A DNA stretch of 64,000 bases from Arthrobacter sp. EPSL27 (GCF_001512305.1 NZ_LNUT01000004.1:65784-129783), one strand, 5' to 3'. Numbered from the stretch's first letter, positions 19,887-28,946 are shown. Made by a program: numbers and translations. Notes: a model not told the origin generated them from the sequence alone.

Positions 19887-21293
19887 ATGAGCACCCAGCT
19901 GTCCGAATCGGCGCAGACGCGACGAGCCGTAAGCAACATTCTTAAAGGCTCTGCCGGCAACCTCGTTGAGTGGTTTGACGTCTATATCTACACCGCATTC
20001 TCTGCATATTTTGCCGTCCACTTCTTCAGCTCCAAGGACCCGCTGCAGAGCAATCTGGAGGCGATGGCCGTCTTCGCTGTTACGTTCCTGATGCGCCCGA
20101 TCGGCGCCTGGTTCTTTGGCCGCTACGCGGACCGTAACGGCCGGAAGGCCGCGCTGACCCTGAGCGTGACCATGATGTCCGCGGGCTCCTTCGCCATCGC
20201 GCTGCTCCCCACCAAAGAGGTCATCGGCATCTGGGCGCTGGTGCTTCTCGTACTCATCCGGCTGCTGCAGGGCTTCTCAGTGGGCGGCGAGTACGGCACA
20301 AGCGCCACGTACATGTCAGAAGCCGCCACTGCCAGGCGCCGCGGCTTCTTCTCCAGCTTCCAGTACGTCACCCTCATCGGCGGCCAGATGCTGGCGCTGC
20401 TGGTCCTTGTTGTCCTGGAACAAACCCTTGGCAAGGACGCTTTGGGTGAATGGGGCTGGCGGATTCCGTTCGCCATCGGCGGCGTCGCGGCGCTCGTGGT
20501 CTTCTGGATCCGCCGTTCCATGGAGGAAACAATCTCTGAGGAGCAGACTGCCGCAGCCAAGGCCGGCGAGGCCGGTGGAGCCCAGCCGGGGACCTTGAAG
20601 CTGCTGTTCACAAAGCACTGGAAGTCCCTGCTCATCTGCATCGGCGTCACCTTGGGCGGCACGATGGCGTTCTACACGTACACCAACTTCACGTTGTCCT
20701 TCATGCAGAACACCAGCGGCATCCCCAAGGAGAGCACGTCCGTCATCAGCTTCTGGGCGCTGTTCATCTTTATGCTCCTGCAGCCGGTATACGGCATGAT
20801 TTCAGACCGCGTAGGCCGCAGGCCGCTTCTGCTCTGGTTTGGAATCAGCGGCGTGCTGCTGACCTGGCCGCTGCTGTCCGCACTGGCCGGAACCAAGGAC
20901 CCGTTCACTGCGTTCCTGCTGATGATGGGCGGCCTGCTGATTGTCGGCGGCTACACCTCGATCAACGCCCTGGTGAAGGCCGAACTGTTTCCCGCCTCCA
21001 TTCGGGCACTGGGCGTCGGCCTGGGCTACGCGATCGCCAACTCACTCTTCGGCGGCACCACTCCGCTGGTGGGGGCGGCGTTCCAGAAAGCCGGCCAGGT
21101 GGAACTCTTCTTCACCTACATCACCGTGGGCATCGGCATCTCGCTGCTGGTCTACATCTTCGCGTTGAAGAACAAGAAGTCCACGCACCTGGACCACGAA
21201 CAGGGTCACGCCTGGGAGCCGGCAGCAGTTGACGCTGCCGTGGCCGGCCTCAGGGATGACGACAAGGACCTCGTCGACGCCTCCCGCCGCTAG
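19887..21293 (+). CDS. MFS metabolite:H+ symporter (MHS / KgtP-like)
   Basis: A 468-residue transporter with about 12 spans. GNLVEWFDVYIYTAFSAYF in the first span, FGRYADRNGRKAAL between spans 2 and 3, and RLLQGFSVGGEYGTSATYMS in span 4 are characteristic of the metabolite:proton symporter branch (alpha-ketoglutarate, proline/betaine, shikimate). An organic acid such as 2-oxoglutarate is likely but not certain. The start has AGGAAGG seven bases upstream. It is divergent from pdxK and has no obvious operon partner. Confidence 0.92.
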   Translation: MSTQLSESAQTRRAVSNILKGSAGNLVEWFDVYIYTAFSAYFAVHFFSSKDPLQSNLEAMAVFAVTFLMRPIGAWFFGRYADRNGRKAALTLSVTMMSAGSFAIALLPTKEVIGIWALVLLVLIRLLQGFSVGGEYGTSATYMSEAATARRRGFFSSFQYVTLIGGQMLALLVLVVLEQTLGKDALGEWGWRIPFAIGGVAALVVFWIRRSMEETISEEQTAAAKAGEAGGAQPGTLKLLFTKHWKSLLICIGVTLGGTMAFYTYTNFTLSFMQNTSGIPKESTSVISFWALFIFMLLQPVYGMISDRVGRRPLLLWFGISGVLLTWPLLSALAGTKDPFTAFLLMMGGLLIVGGYTSINALVKAELFPASIRALGVGLGYAIANSLFGGTTPLVGAAFQKAGQVELFFTYITVGIGISLLVYIFALKNKKSTHLDHEQGHAWEPAAVDAAVAGLRDDDKDLVDASRR

Positions 21294-21398
21294 GAAGGCG
21301 GGCCGCTGACTTTGCGGCACTCACGACGGCGGTGCCCACGACGGCGGGTTGCCGGCACCCGGACTTCGGTTCGGCAGCCGGCGGCCCGCCGTCGTCGT

Positions 21399-22268
21399 TT
21401 ACCGGCCGGAGCCCGGCTCCGAACCCGGCCCGGCGTCCGGTAGTGCATCCGGCAGCGCGCCGTCGGCGACCAGGAAAGAGGTGGAGCGGTCGGCTAAATG
21501 CCGGTACGCCACGAGGTGCGCCAGCGCGGCGACAGCCAGGGCGGTGCCGGCCATCTCGAGCGATTCCTCAATCAGGGTGAGCAGGAAGTACTGCCAGGGC
21601 AGGGCCTCGCCCTCGATGAAAAGTCCGGACAGCGTTTCGACGCCGACGCCTCCGCCCACAAAAACCACCCCTGCCGTCAGCAGCGCCGCACGGGGCGCCG
21701 CCGGCAGCGCCAGCACCATTCTCAGCAGCGAGAGAACAATCAGGCCGGCAATCAGGACCCCGGGCAGGACCCACGTGAAGCCCAGTTGCACGGGAAGGTA
21801 CCTGGCCAGCTCGTTCCCGATCACATCGAGCCGCTCGTGCAGTTCCAGGGTCTCGTCGATGGAAAAGACGATGCAGACAACAGCAAACAGCGCCCAGGAG
21901 CGGCGGTGCCGGGACGCGCGGCGGGCAAAGTATCCGGCCAGGAGTCCTGCGGTGATCCACAGGCCGGCGCTGAACCAGGTGGGCACGTTGATTTCGCGGC
22001 CCACGTCGAAAAAGTAAAACCAGAATCTGGCGGTTTCCACGTGTTCCGGCGGCGCCCATTGCGTCGCTAACGCCAGCGAGCCGCTGATCAGGCTCAGGAC
22101 GGCGACCGGAATCAGCAGATACGCGAACGAGCGCCACAGGCTGATTCTTCGCCACGGCGCCGCCCCCACCTGGGCCGCAGGCCCCTCGGCGCTGCCGTCG
22201 GAGACGGCGGTCCTTGTCGGACCGTCGCCTCGGGCAAAACCGCTGTCCCTGAAGGAATCGGAGGCCAT
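21399..22268 (-). CDS. Multi-pass membrane protein of unknown function
   Basis: A 289-residue membrane protein with a cytoplasmic Gly/Ala-rich N-terminus of about 45 residues and seven or so hydrophobic segments. Acidic residues lie inside or next to the membrane in FSIDETLELHERLD, GVGVETLSGLF and LTLIEESLEMAG, an unusual repeated pattern that suggests a transport or catalytic site. I do not recognise a named family. It is divergent from the YhhQ gene and convergent with the MHS transporter. Confidence 0.85.
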   Translation of the reverse strand: MASDSFRDSGFARGDGPTRTAVSDGSAEGPAAQVGAAPWRRISLWRSFAYLLIPVAVLSLISGSLALATQWAPPEHVETARFWFYFFDVGREINVPTWFSAGLWITAGLLAGYFARRASRHRRSWALFAVVCIVFSIDETLELHERLDVIGNELARYLPVQLGFTWVLPGVLIAGLIVLSLLRMVLALPAAPRAALLTAGVVFVGGGVGVETLSGLFIEGEALPWQYFLLTLIEESLEMAGTALAVAALAHLVAYRHLADRSTSFLVADGALPDALPDAGPGSEPGSGR

Positions 22269-22475
22269 GCCGACATCCTAGCCGGGCAGCGTGCCTGCGC
22301 CGGGGAGGCAGGCGCCCGTGGCCACGCCGCCAGCGCCGGAACTGGCGGCGGGGTGAGAGAATGGAAGGCGGTTCCGGCGGTCCGCCCGCCCGGGCCATCC
22401 AGTGCTAATACAGCCGGCTGTTCAGGGCCTCCGCCAAGGGGCCGGGCCGAGCGAACCACTATGAATGGAACACCC

Positions 22476-23171
22476 ATGACTTCCGCCCAGATTTCCCCGG
22501 CCACTGCCCCGCCAAAATTCGCCTCGATCGGCTCACCTTACTTCGGCATCCTGCTGGCGGTGATGTCCGTGGTGCTGATCCTGTCCAACATCGGGGCATC
22601 CAAGGGTGTCGCCATCGGCCCGATCATCACCGACGGCGGCTTCTTCCTCTTCCCGCTGGCCTACATCCTGGGTGACGTCATCAGCGAGGTCTACGGGTTC
22701 AAAGTGGCGCGCAAAGCCATCTTCACCACCTTCGCCCTCTCCATCTTCGCCTCCCTTTGCTACTGGGTCATCATCGTCCTGCCGGGTTTCGACGACGACT
22801 TCGGCGCGGCCAAGCAGGCAGCGCTGGAAGGTGCGCTGGGGCCCGTCCCGCAGATCGTTCTCGCCTCCCTGCTCGCCTTCCTGGCCGGGCAGACGCTCAA
22901 CGCCTGGATCCTCGTGAAGCTGAAGGCGCGGACGGGGGAGAAGTCCCTCTGGGCCCGCATCATGGGTTCCTCGGTGGCCGGCGAGTTCGTGGACACCCTG
23001 ATCTTCTGCAGCATCGCGGCGTCCGTGATCGGTATTACCGACGTCGGCACGTTCGTGAACTACGTCGCTGTGGGCTTCCTCTACAAGACCCTGGTGGAGT
23101 TCCTCTTCGTCCCGGTCACCGCCGGCGCCATCGGCTGGATCAAGAAGCGCGAACCGAGCTACGGCGCGTAG
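22476..23171 (+). CDS. yhhQ: Queuosine precursor transporter (YhhQ/VUT family)
   Basis: A 231-residue membrane protein with about six spans. ILSNIGASKGVAIGP, FPLAYILGDVISEVYGF and ARIMGSSVAGEFVDTLIF are the signature segments of YhhQ, which imports queuosine precursors (preQ0, preQ1 or queuine). The ATG at 22476 is preferred because GGAA lies five bases upstream; another in-frame ATG is at 22461. The tgt gene for inserting the base into tRNA lies 2 kb downstream on the other strand, which supports a salvage role. No riboswitch could be recognised in the leader. Confidence 0.92.
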   Translation: MTSAQISPATAPPKFASIGSPYFGILLAVMSVVLILSNIGASKGVAIGPIITDGGFFLFPLAYILGDVISEVYGFKVARKAIFTTFALSIFASLCYWVIIVLPGFDDDFGAAKQAALEGALGPVPQIVLASLLAFLAGQTLNAWILVKLKARTGEKSLWARIMGSSVAGEFVDTLIFCSIAASVIGITDVGTFVNYVAVGFLYKTLVEFLFVPVTAGAIGWIKKREPSYGA

Positions 23172-23211
23172 GGCCGGGAGCGGCGCCTGCGCCGGAGTTG
23201 CTGGAACCAGT

Positions 23212-23241
23212 CGAGGTCGCCGGAATCTTCCGGCGACCTCG
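23212..23241. repeat. CCGGCGA palindrome, copy 1 (short form)
   Basis: CGAGGTCGCCGGAA (23212-23225) and its perfect complement (23228-23241) around two bases. The core TCGCCGGAA-NN-TTCCGGCGA is shared with two larger elements at 24.3 and 25.1 kb. It lies between the convergent yhhQ and AbiEi-like genes and may act as a terminator. Confidence 0.75.
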
Positions 23242-23270
23242 GGCGTCTCCGGCGGACCGGCGTCCGGGTG

Positions 23271-24211
23271 TCAGCGGCGGGAGCGGCCGGCCAGGGCCCG
23301 AAGGACGCGTTCCTTGAATTCCCGCTCCCGGAATAGGTCCTTCCACTCAACACGGACAAACACCCAGCCATCTTCAGTCAGGGCCTTCTCCCGGCGACGT
23401 TCCTCATAAAGCACCTCGGGGGTGGGCCGGTAGTCGAAGTACTTGGACTTACCGTCGAATCGAGGGCGACCTTCTCCTCCTTCCAAGCGAAGTCCAGACG
23501 ATGGCGCCCCAGCCGGGTTGCAACCTCGACCTGGGTCTCAGGAGGCCTGATCCGCAGTCGCAGCAGCAGCTCACGGGTCAACGTTTCCCCGGCAGATTCG
23601 GACCGTGGATCGGCTGTCGCCAGGACGCGGCGGAATGTCCGGATCCCGCTGCGGCCATCGAGATCATCCGCCATGCTTTGAAGAGCGGACGGGTCCGCGC
23701 CGAGCCGCAGCGCATGGTCGGTGACGATCAACGCCTGCCTGTAGTTCAGCATCATGGCGCAGTCGGTGACGGTGCGTTCCAAGGACGTAACCTGCAGCCC
23801 GTTGACCACGGTGACGTCGCGATCGGTGACGGGGCGTGTGTGGCAGCGGACGTCCCTGCCGTGGCTCTCGGTCGATGGCCGCGTTTGCTGAAGGATGTGG
23901 ATCTCATCGCCCACATCCCACAGCTGCAGGCGGCGGAGGCGCGCTGCGGAGGTGTGGCTGTAGAGGAACCGACCGGCCGACGTCGTTCGCGTTCCGTGGT
24001 CATGGGCGTAGATTCGCTGCCGGCTCCGGGCTGCCGGCGACAGGGCACGCCACACGCTGGCCCGGACGTAGCAGCCGTACCGGAGCCGGACGAGGCTCCC
24101 CGCCTCAAGGTGCCAGCGGATGGCACGGGGACCATAGCCGAGTTCCAGTAGCTCTTCGGTGCGCCAAAGGTTGCCGGTCGGCGGCAGTTCACCGGTGTGC
24201 GATTTGCTCAT
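23271..24211 (-). pseudogene. AbiEi-like antitoxin-domain / DUF559-type protein, frameshifted
   Basis: Two overlapping frames make one protein of about 313 residues. The upstream frame (from ATG at 24211) has an AbiEi-like winged-helix start (RTEELLELGYGPRAIRWHLE), SHTSAARLRRLQLWDV and VNGLQVTSLERTVTDCAMML, and reaches HRLDFAWKEEKVAL. The expected continuation EFDGKSKYFDYRPTPEVLYE is in the next frame, ending at 23271. One base is missing from the GAG codon between 23459 and 23460. The C-terminus is a DUF559-like endonuclease fold. Such genes are common in this group; a sequencing error is the alternative to a real mutation. Confidence 0.85.
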
Positions 24212-24278
24212 TCCACCAGCTTCGGCCGCAGCTGGTTCGGGCGGCAGCTCCCGGATTGGCTATGTGGAAAACCCGAGA

Positions 24279-24336
24279 TCGCCGGAACCGTGCAGGGTCG
24301 CCGGAATTTTCCGGCGACCCTGCACGGTTCCGGCGA
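24279..24336. repeat. CCGGCGA palindrome, copy 2 (long form)
   Basis: A 28-bp perfect inverted repeat (24279-24306 and 24309-24336) around TT. Each arm holds two TCGCCGGAA modules separated by CCGTGCAGGG. It lies between the start of the AbiEi-like pseudogene and the end of the GNAT gene, so it is not simply at the end of two convergent genes. No T-run follows, which is weak support for a terminator. Confidence 0.85.
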
Positions 24337-24462
24337 ATTCGAGACATACCGGCGACGGTGGGCGGCCACGGCGGGCGTTGAGATCGCAGCCGGGGACATG
24401 CCGACTCTGCGCTGATCGTTGGTAACTCGTTTGTGGCGGCGGTTTCGTCCTGCGGAGCGTTG

Positions 24463-24978
24463 CTAGTCGCCGACGGTCCGCTCGGAGCCGAGGTCGCGGA
24501 GCATAACGAGCTCGCGCCGGCCGTCCGGCAGCAGATCGCCGGATTCGTGGCACACGGCGAATCCGTTTCTCTCATAGGTGCGTCGGGCTGCGACGTTGTC
24601 CGGCATCACGGACAGAGCGAGTGTGGCCGCACCAGTGACCGCCGCCCACCGCGCCACCGCCGTGATGAGCGCAGTTGCGACACCACGGCCGCGAACGGCA
24701 GGGGCGACCCACATCGAGATGAGCTCGGCGCGGCTGGCATTGTCCTTAACCGGGGTGCCAGTGACCATGCCGACCGGAACATTCCCGTCGGAATCGAACG
24801 CCAGCAGATCGATCGCTCCGGGGATGGACAGGCGCTCACGCCACCGGACTTCCGGCGCGTCTGCCCAGTCCAGCAGGCGGGAGCCAAAAGCATCCGGGGC
24901 ATCACTCAACGCCGTGAGCCGCACGGACCGCCAAACCCGCCAGCCGTCGGCAGAGATTGTGCGCAATTCGATGTTCAT
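24463..24978 (-). CDS. GNAT family N-acetyltransferase
   Basis: A 171-residue acetyl-CoA-dependent acyltransferase. Motif A is MWVAPAVRGRGVATALITAV (the RGRGVA loop binds the CoA pyrophosphate), followed by LSVMPDNVAARRTYERNGF, the typical C-terminal half of a GNAT fold. The ATG at 24978 is chosen because the protein then begins MNIELRTISADGWRVW; the upstream open frame runs into the palindromic repeat. The substrate is unknown. It is flanked by two long CCGGCGA palindromes. Confidence 0.9.
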   Translation of the reverse strand: MNIELRTISADGWRVWRSVRLTALSDAPDAFGSRLLDWADAPEVRWRERLSIPGAIDLLAFDSDGNVPVGMVTGTPVKDNASRAELISMWVAPAVRGRGVATALITAVARWAAVTGAATLALSVMPDNVAARRTYERNGFAVCHESGDLLPDGRRELVMLRDLGSERTVGD

Positions 24979-25095
24979 GCCGACACGATACCGACCAGCA
25001 CGATGCTGTGGGGCGCGAGGCATGGATGACGAGGGTTCCGCCAGCGGGTCTACTCGGCGTCGCACCCCGCCCGCTGACCCGCTGCGAAGCGCGAA

Positions 25096-25157
25096 ATCGC
25101 CGGAAGCGTGCCAGTTCGCCGGAACGTTCCGGCGAACCCGCACGATTCCGGCGAATT
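25096..25157. repeat. CCGGCGA palindrome, copy 3 (long form, imperfect)
   Basis: Same architecture as the element at 24279: outer module TCGCCGGAA (25097-25105), inner TTCGCCGGAA (25115-25124), CG centre, then TTCCGGCGAA (25127-25136) and TTCCGGCGAATT (25146-25157). The spacers between modules are only partly complementary, with about four mismatches. It lies between the GNAT start and the tgt stop. Confidence 0.8.
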
Positions 25158-25193
25158 CGACAACGCAGCCGGGCGCGCCGGGCCGGGCGCGGG

Positions 25194-26492
25194 CTAGGAG
25201 TAGTAGTTCGCCAGGGTCTCGGCCTTGAACTCGAAGAAGTTGCCCGCCTCGATGGCCAGGCGCGCGTCGTCGACCATCTTCACCACGAAGCGCTCGTTAT
25301 GGATCGAGATCAAGGTCGCCGAGACCATCTCCTTGGCCTTGAACAGGTGGTGGATGTAGGCCCGCGAATAGTTCAGGCAGGCGTAGCAGTCGCAGCCTTC
25401 CTGCAGCGGGCCGAAGTCACGCTTGTACATGGCACCGGAGAGGTTGTACCGGCCGGTGGGGTGGTAGAACGCCGAATTCCGGGCCACCCGGGTGGGGGAG
25501 ACGCAGTCGAACGTGTCCGCGCCGTTCTCGATGGCGGTGAAGATGTCGTCCGGCTCCGAAATGCCCAGCAGGTGCCGGGGCTTGTTCTCCGGCAGCTCCT
25601 CGTTGCACCAGCGCACAATGGTGCCGAGGTTTTCCTTCTCCAGGGCACCGCCGATCCCGAATCCGTCGAAGTTCATGGCGCCGAGGTCCTGGCAGGCCTT
25701 GCGGCGCAGGTCCTCGTACTGGGCGCCCTGGATGACCCCAAACAGGGCCTGGTAGGGCTTGCCCGCGCGCTCCTCCGTGAGCCGGAAGTGCTCCGTGATG
25801 CAGCGCTCGGCCCACCGGCGGGTGCGTTCCAGCGACTCCTCCTGGTAGCCGCGGGAGTTCTGCAGCGTGGTCAGCTCGTCGAACGCGAACATGATGTCCG
25901 CGCCGATCTGGTGCTGGACGTTCATGGAGATTTCGGGGCTGAAACGGTGCCGGTCGCCGTTGAGGTGGCTCTTGAACCACACGCCGTCCTCGTCCACATG
26001 GGCCAGGCGTTCCTTGCCGGGGGCGACGGCGTCATCGGGCCCCGAACTGTCCACCGACTTCATGTCGATGACCTTCTTGAACCCCGACCCCAGGCTCATC
26101 ACCTGGAAGCCGCCGGAATCCGTGAACGTGGGCCCGCGCCAGTTCATAAACGCGCCCAGCCCGCCGGCCTCGTCCAGGATGTCCGCGCCCGGCTGCAGAT
26201 ACAGGTGGTAGGCGTTGGCCAGGACGGCCTGCGCGCCGAGCTCGGCGACGGACTCCGGCAGCACCGACTTCACCGTGGCCTTGGTGCCCACGGCGATGAA
26301 CGCGGGGGTCTGGATCTCCCCGTGCGGGGTGGTGATGGTTCCGGTGCGGCCCAAAAACTCCCCGCCGTTTTCGGCGACCTGCGCGGGCGACGGCGGGCAG
26401 CTTTCGCTCAGGCGTTTGCCCACGCGGAAGGAAAACTCGGACTGCTGGGCCGGCAGGAGCGGCGGCACGGGTGATTCAGGATTCGCTGGCAC
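25194..26492 (-). CDS. tgt: tRNA-guanine transglycosylase (queuine/preQ1)
   Basis: A 432-residue TIM-barrel enzyme that swaps guanine 34 of GUN-anticodon tRNAs for a queuosine precursor. D125 (in TDSGGFQ) and the nucleophile D329 (in DTFDCVSPTR) are present, and zinc ligands C367, C369, C372 (CDCYAC) and H398 have the correct spacing. About 30 extra residues at the N-terminus, rich in Pro and Ser, precede the barrel. With YhhQ nearby and no queC/D/E/F or queA/G genes in the window, base salvage is plausible. Confidence 0.97.
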   Translation of the reverse strand: MPANPESPVPPLLPAQQSEFSFRVGKRLSESCPPSPAQVAENGGEFLGRTGTITTPHGEIQTPAFIAVGTKATVKSVLPESVAELGAQAVLANAYHLYLQPGADILDEAGGLGAFMNWRGPTFTDSGGFQVMSLGSGFKKVIDMKSVDSSGPDDAVAPGKERLAHVDEDGVWFKSHLNGDRHRFSPEISMNVQHQIGADIMFAFDELTTLQNSRGYQEESLERTRRWAERCITEHFRLTEERAGKPYQALFGVIQGAQYEDLRRKACQDLGAMNFDGFGIGGALEKENLGTIVRWCNEELPENKPRHLLGISEPDDIFTAIENGADTFDCVSPTRVARNSAFYHPTGRYNLSGAMYKRDFGPLQEGCDCYACLNYSRAYIHHLFKAKEMVSATLISIHNERFVVKMVDDARLAIEAGNFFEFKAETLANYYS

Positions 26493-26525
26493 CGTTCAAG
26501 TGTGCCAGCTAACAGCCTGCAACCC

Positions 26526-27251
26526 TTAGTGCAGCGGATCGGATGTGGGGTAGTTCTCAGCCCGCCAGGTGTCCCAGTAGTGGCGGATCGACTCGAGCTG
26601 GTGCGCTCCGAGGTCGTAGGTGGAGACAATCACCAGGGATCCGCCCTCGGGCCTGATGTCCTTGATGACCGGCTGGTCCGCCACGATCACAAGACCGTCG
26701 CCGTGCTCGGCGTAGTGGTGGACGGTGAGCCCTAACTGGTGGTTGCTGCGGAACCAGACCTTCCCGGAGACCTCCTCGCCCGTGGCCAGGGTCAGCGAGT
26801 ACGGTTCGCCGGGCTTGGGGACGTCGGACAGGCCCAGCTTTTCGATCGCGGACCCCTCATTCCCGGGGACGGAGAAGAAAAACGTCCGCCGCTTGCCGTG
26901 CGGGTGGTGTTCGAGGGCGAACCGGAGCTGCTGGATGAAGGTCAGCCAGCCCTGGGTGATGTCCTCATCCCAGGCGGCCCATTCTGAATTGTGGTCCACC
27001 GCGGCGCGGGTGACGCTGAGTTCCGTGCCGGTGGGGACGGGTTTCAGCGTAAACACGTCCCCGCCGTCGACCACCAGGGACGTGTGGTCGGCGCTCTCGA
27101 TGACATTGGGGCTGAAGTAGATCTCGTTGATTTCGGCCGCCTGGTCGTCGGCCTGCCAGCCGTGCCACTGGGCAACCAACGCGGGCTCGCGCAGCATCGT
27201 CCAAACCTGCTGCGCGTCAGAGTTGATCACAACGCTCAGATTGTTCGTCAT
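26526..27251 (-). CDS. SRPBCC (AHSA1-like) domain protein
   Basis: A 241-residue soluble protein. It starts MTNNLSVVINSDAQQVWTML and has the helix-grip features of the Bet v1/START superfamily, with PVPTGTELSVTRAAVDHNSE and WDEDITQGWLTFIQQLRFAL as in AHSA1/YndB proteins; a second region (about residues 130-241) continues with VWFRSNHQLGLTVHHY. It probably binds a hydrophobic ligand or acts as an accessory factor. The ATG at 27251 is the first one matching the fold start. A related two-part protein is encoded at 48551. Confidence 0.85.
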   Translation of the reverse strand: MTNNLSVVINSDAQQVWTMLREPALVAQWHGWQADDQAAEINEIYFSPNVIESADHTSLVVDGGDVFTLKPVPTGTELSVTRAAVDHNSEWAAWDEDITQGWLTFIQQLRFALEHHPHGKRRTFFFSVPGNEGSAIEKLGLSDVPKPGEPYSLTLATGEEVSGKVWFRSNHQLGLTVHHYAEHGDGLVIVADQPVIKDIRPEGGSLVIVSTYDLGAHQLESIRHYWDTWRAENYPTSDPLH

Positions 27252-27300
27252 GGGGTGAAATCTACAGCGCCCGGCGTCCAGCGGGTAGGGGCCTAACGCC

Positions 27301-28335
27301 TCAGGAGCGGACGGACTCGAGTTCGTTGCCGATCCGGCGGTCCAGCTCCGGCGCACCGATAGTTTCCGACCCGCCGTGGGCACGCAGGAACAGCAGCGCC
27401 TCCAGCCGCAGGAGCCGCCACTCGCGCTCCGCGTCCGGATTCGAGTTGTCCATCGCGCGGAAAATTTCCTTGTCGTACAGGTTCGGCTCGTTGAGGGAGC
27501 GCTGGCGCACCTTGGCGTTGATCCTGGCCTTGAACGGGTCCGTTTCCATCGCGTCGGGGGCGCGGAGGAACTTCTCGTAGACGGCGGCCCGCTCCTCCTG
27601 GCCGAGCTGGCGGCAGATGTAGCTGGACAGGGCCAGTGAGGCTTCCACCGAAGCCCAGCGCCCGCGGTTGCCGTCGAAAGGAAGCACGTTCAGCAGGTCG
27701 GCCACGGCGAGGGCGTTCTCGGCGTCCTTGAGGATGATGAACAGCTCCTGCGCCAGGTCGCTGAGGTCTTTGAGGCAGCTCCCGGACTTGGTGTTGATGC
27801 CCTTGGCCAGCCGCTCGCCGAGCAGCAGCACGCCCACCGACTTCGGGTGCGCACCGGCCGCCGCTTTAACCACCGACTCGGGCGTCCCGTTGACCGCCGG
27901 GATCAGCGCCAGGTCCTCTTCGCTGGGCCCGCTCACCACGGGCGGCACCGGCGGGACAGGCGGCAGGGGAGGCACGACGACGGTTCCGGCGCCCTCCGCG
28001 GGGCTGCTTTCCTGCCCGGCGGCATCGCTCCGGGCCTGGGTGTCCGCGGCCGGTTCGACGAGCTGCAACGGGGCGGCCGCCTCGCCGGACGGGCCGTCGT
28101 CAACCCCCGCGCCCTCCTCCAGGACCAGGACGGTGGAGGCCGCCGCGATCCGCAGCCCGCCGCCACCGGTGAGGGTCGCCAGGACCATGGCGGGAGTGCC
28201 GAAATCGTCGGTTTCGACGTCGACGCGCTGGATTTCGGCGGAGCGGTTGCCGTCAGGCAGGAGCAGATGATCGCCGCTCTGCAGAGCTCCCGCCTGCTGT
28301 TCGACGTAGTTCGGGGCGGCCGGGGGGTGGGTCAT
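27301..28335 (-). CDS. Protein of unknown function with proline-rich linker
   Basis: A 344-residue protein in two parts. The N-terminal 75 residues form a small beta-rich domain (SGDHLLLPDGNRSAEIQRVD), then comes a low-complexity Ala/Glu/Pro linker with PPLPPVPPVPP, then an all-helical C-terminal domain (about residues 140-344; LSDLAQELFIILKDAENALA, SSYICRQLGQEERAAVYEKF). There is no signal peptide or membrane span. I do not recognise the family with confidence. It lies between the SRPBCC gene and a DUF4916 NUDIX gene, all on the minus strand. Confidence 0.8.
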   Translation of the reverse strand: MTHPPAAPNYVEQQAGALQSGDHLLLPDGNRSAEIQRVDVETDDFGTPAMVLATLTGGGGLRIAAASTVLVLEEGAGVDDGPSGEAAAPLQLVEPAADTQARSDAAGQESSPAEGAGTVVVPPLPPVPPVPPVVSGPSEEDLALIPAVNGTPESVVKAAAGAHPKSVGVLLLGERLAKGINTKSGSCLKDLSDLAQELFIILKDAENALAVADLLNVLPFDGNRGRWASVEASLALSSYICRQLGQEERAAVYEKFLRAPDAMETDPFKARINAKVRQRSLNEPNLYDKEIFRAMDNSNPDAEREWRLLRLEALLFLRAHGGSETIGAPELDRRIGNELESVRS

Positions 28336-28406
28336 CTGGAATCCTTAAATTTCTTTTTTGGTCCGCCCATCAGTCTACAAAGGCGAGGGTGGGCAGCCGT
28401 CCGCGG

Positions 28407-28946
28407 TCAGTTCCCGACGCCGGCGAAGGCCAGTGCCTGCCGGATCAGGGCGCCGCGTCCGCCGCTGAATTCCAGCTGGACATCCGAGCTCATCACTTCC
28501 TGCGGCGTCATCCAGGTCAGTTCCAGCGCGTCCTGGCGCGGGGAACATTCTCCGGTAACCGGAATGACGTACGCCAGTGCGACTGCGTGCTGGCGGTCGT
28601 CCGTGAACCCGGTGTGCGACGGGGACGGGAAGTATTCGGCCACCGTGAACGGCACCGGGCTGATGGGCAGCTGCGGGAACGCCAGCGGGCCCAGGTCCTT
28701 CTCCATGTGGCGCAGCAGGGCGGCCCGGATGGTCTCCCGGTACAGCACCCGGCCGGAGACCAGCGAGCGGATCATGTTGCCGTCCTCGTCGGCCTGCAGG
28801 AGAGTGCCCACCTCGTTCACGAACCCCAGCGGGTCCAGCCGGACCGGGACGGCCTCGACATAGACCATGGGCAGCCGGCCGCGTGCCTCAAACAGATCTT
28901 CTTCGGAAAGCCAGCCAGGGTTCGGGTCAGGGGTGCGAACGTTCAT
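28407..28946 (-). CDS. NUDIX hydrolase-like protein (DUF4916)
   Basis: A 179-residue protein of an actinobacterial NUDIX-like family. The hallmark segments are GWLSEEDLFEARGRLPMVYV at the start, VSGRVLYRETIRAALLRHME where a NUDIX box would be, and ISPVPFTVAEYFPSP followed by RQHAVALAYVIPV. The box keeps RETIRAALLRH but not the full REUxEE, so pyrophosphatase activity is doubtful. It is monocistronic or co-transcribed with the unknown gene 71 bases downstream. Confidence 0.88.
   Translation of the reverse strand: MNVRTPDPNPGWLSEEDLFEARGRLPMVYVEAVPVRLDPLGFVNEVGTLLQADEDGNMIRSLVSGRVLYRETIRAALLRHMEKDLGPLAFPQLPISPVPFTVAEYFPSPSHTGFTDDRQHAVALAYVIPVTGECSPRQDALELTWMTPQEVMSSDVQLEFSGGRGALIRQALAFAGVGN

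Noticed and set aside
22269..22475. preQ1 riboswitch upstream of yhhQ
   Set aside because: No sequence matching the preQ1-I, -II or -III cores as I know them could be found; a covariance search would be needed.
24157..24430. Short plus-strand frames across the long palindrome
   Set aside because: They arise from the repeat and from antisense of the pseudogene; no ribosome site or recognisable protein.
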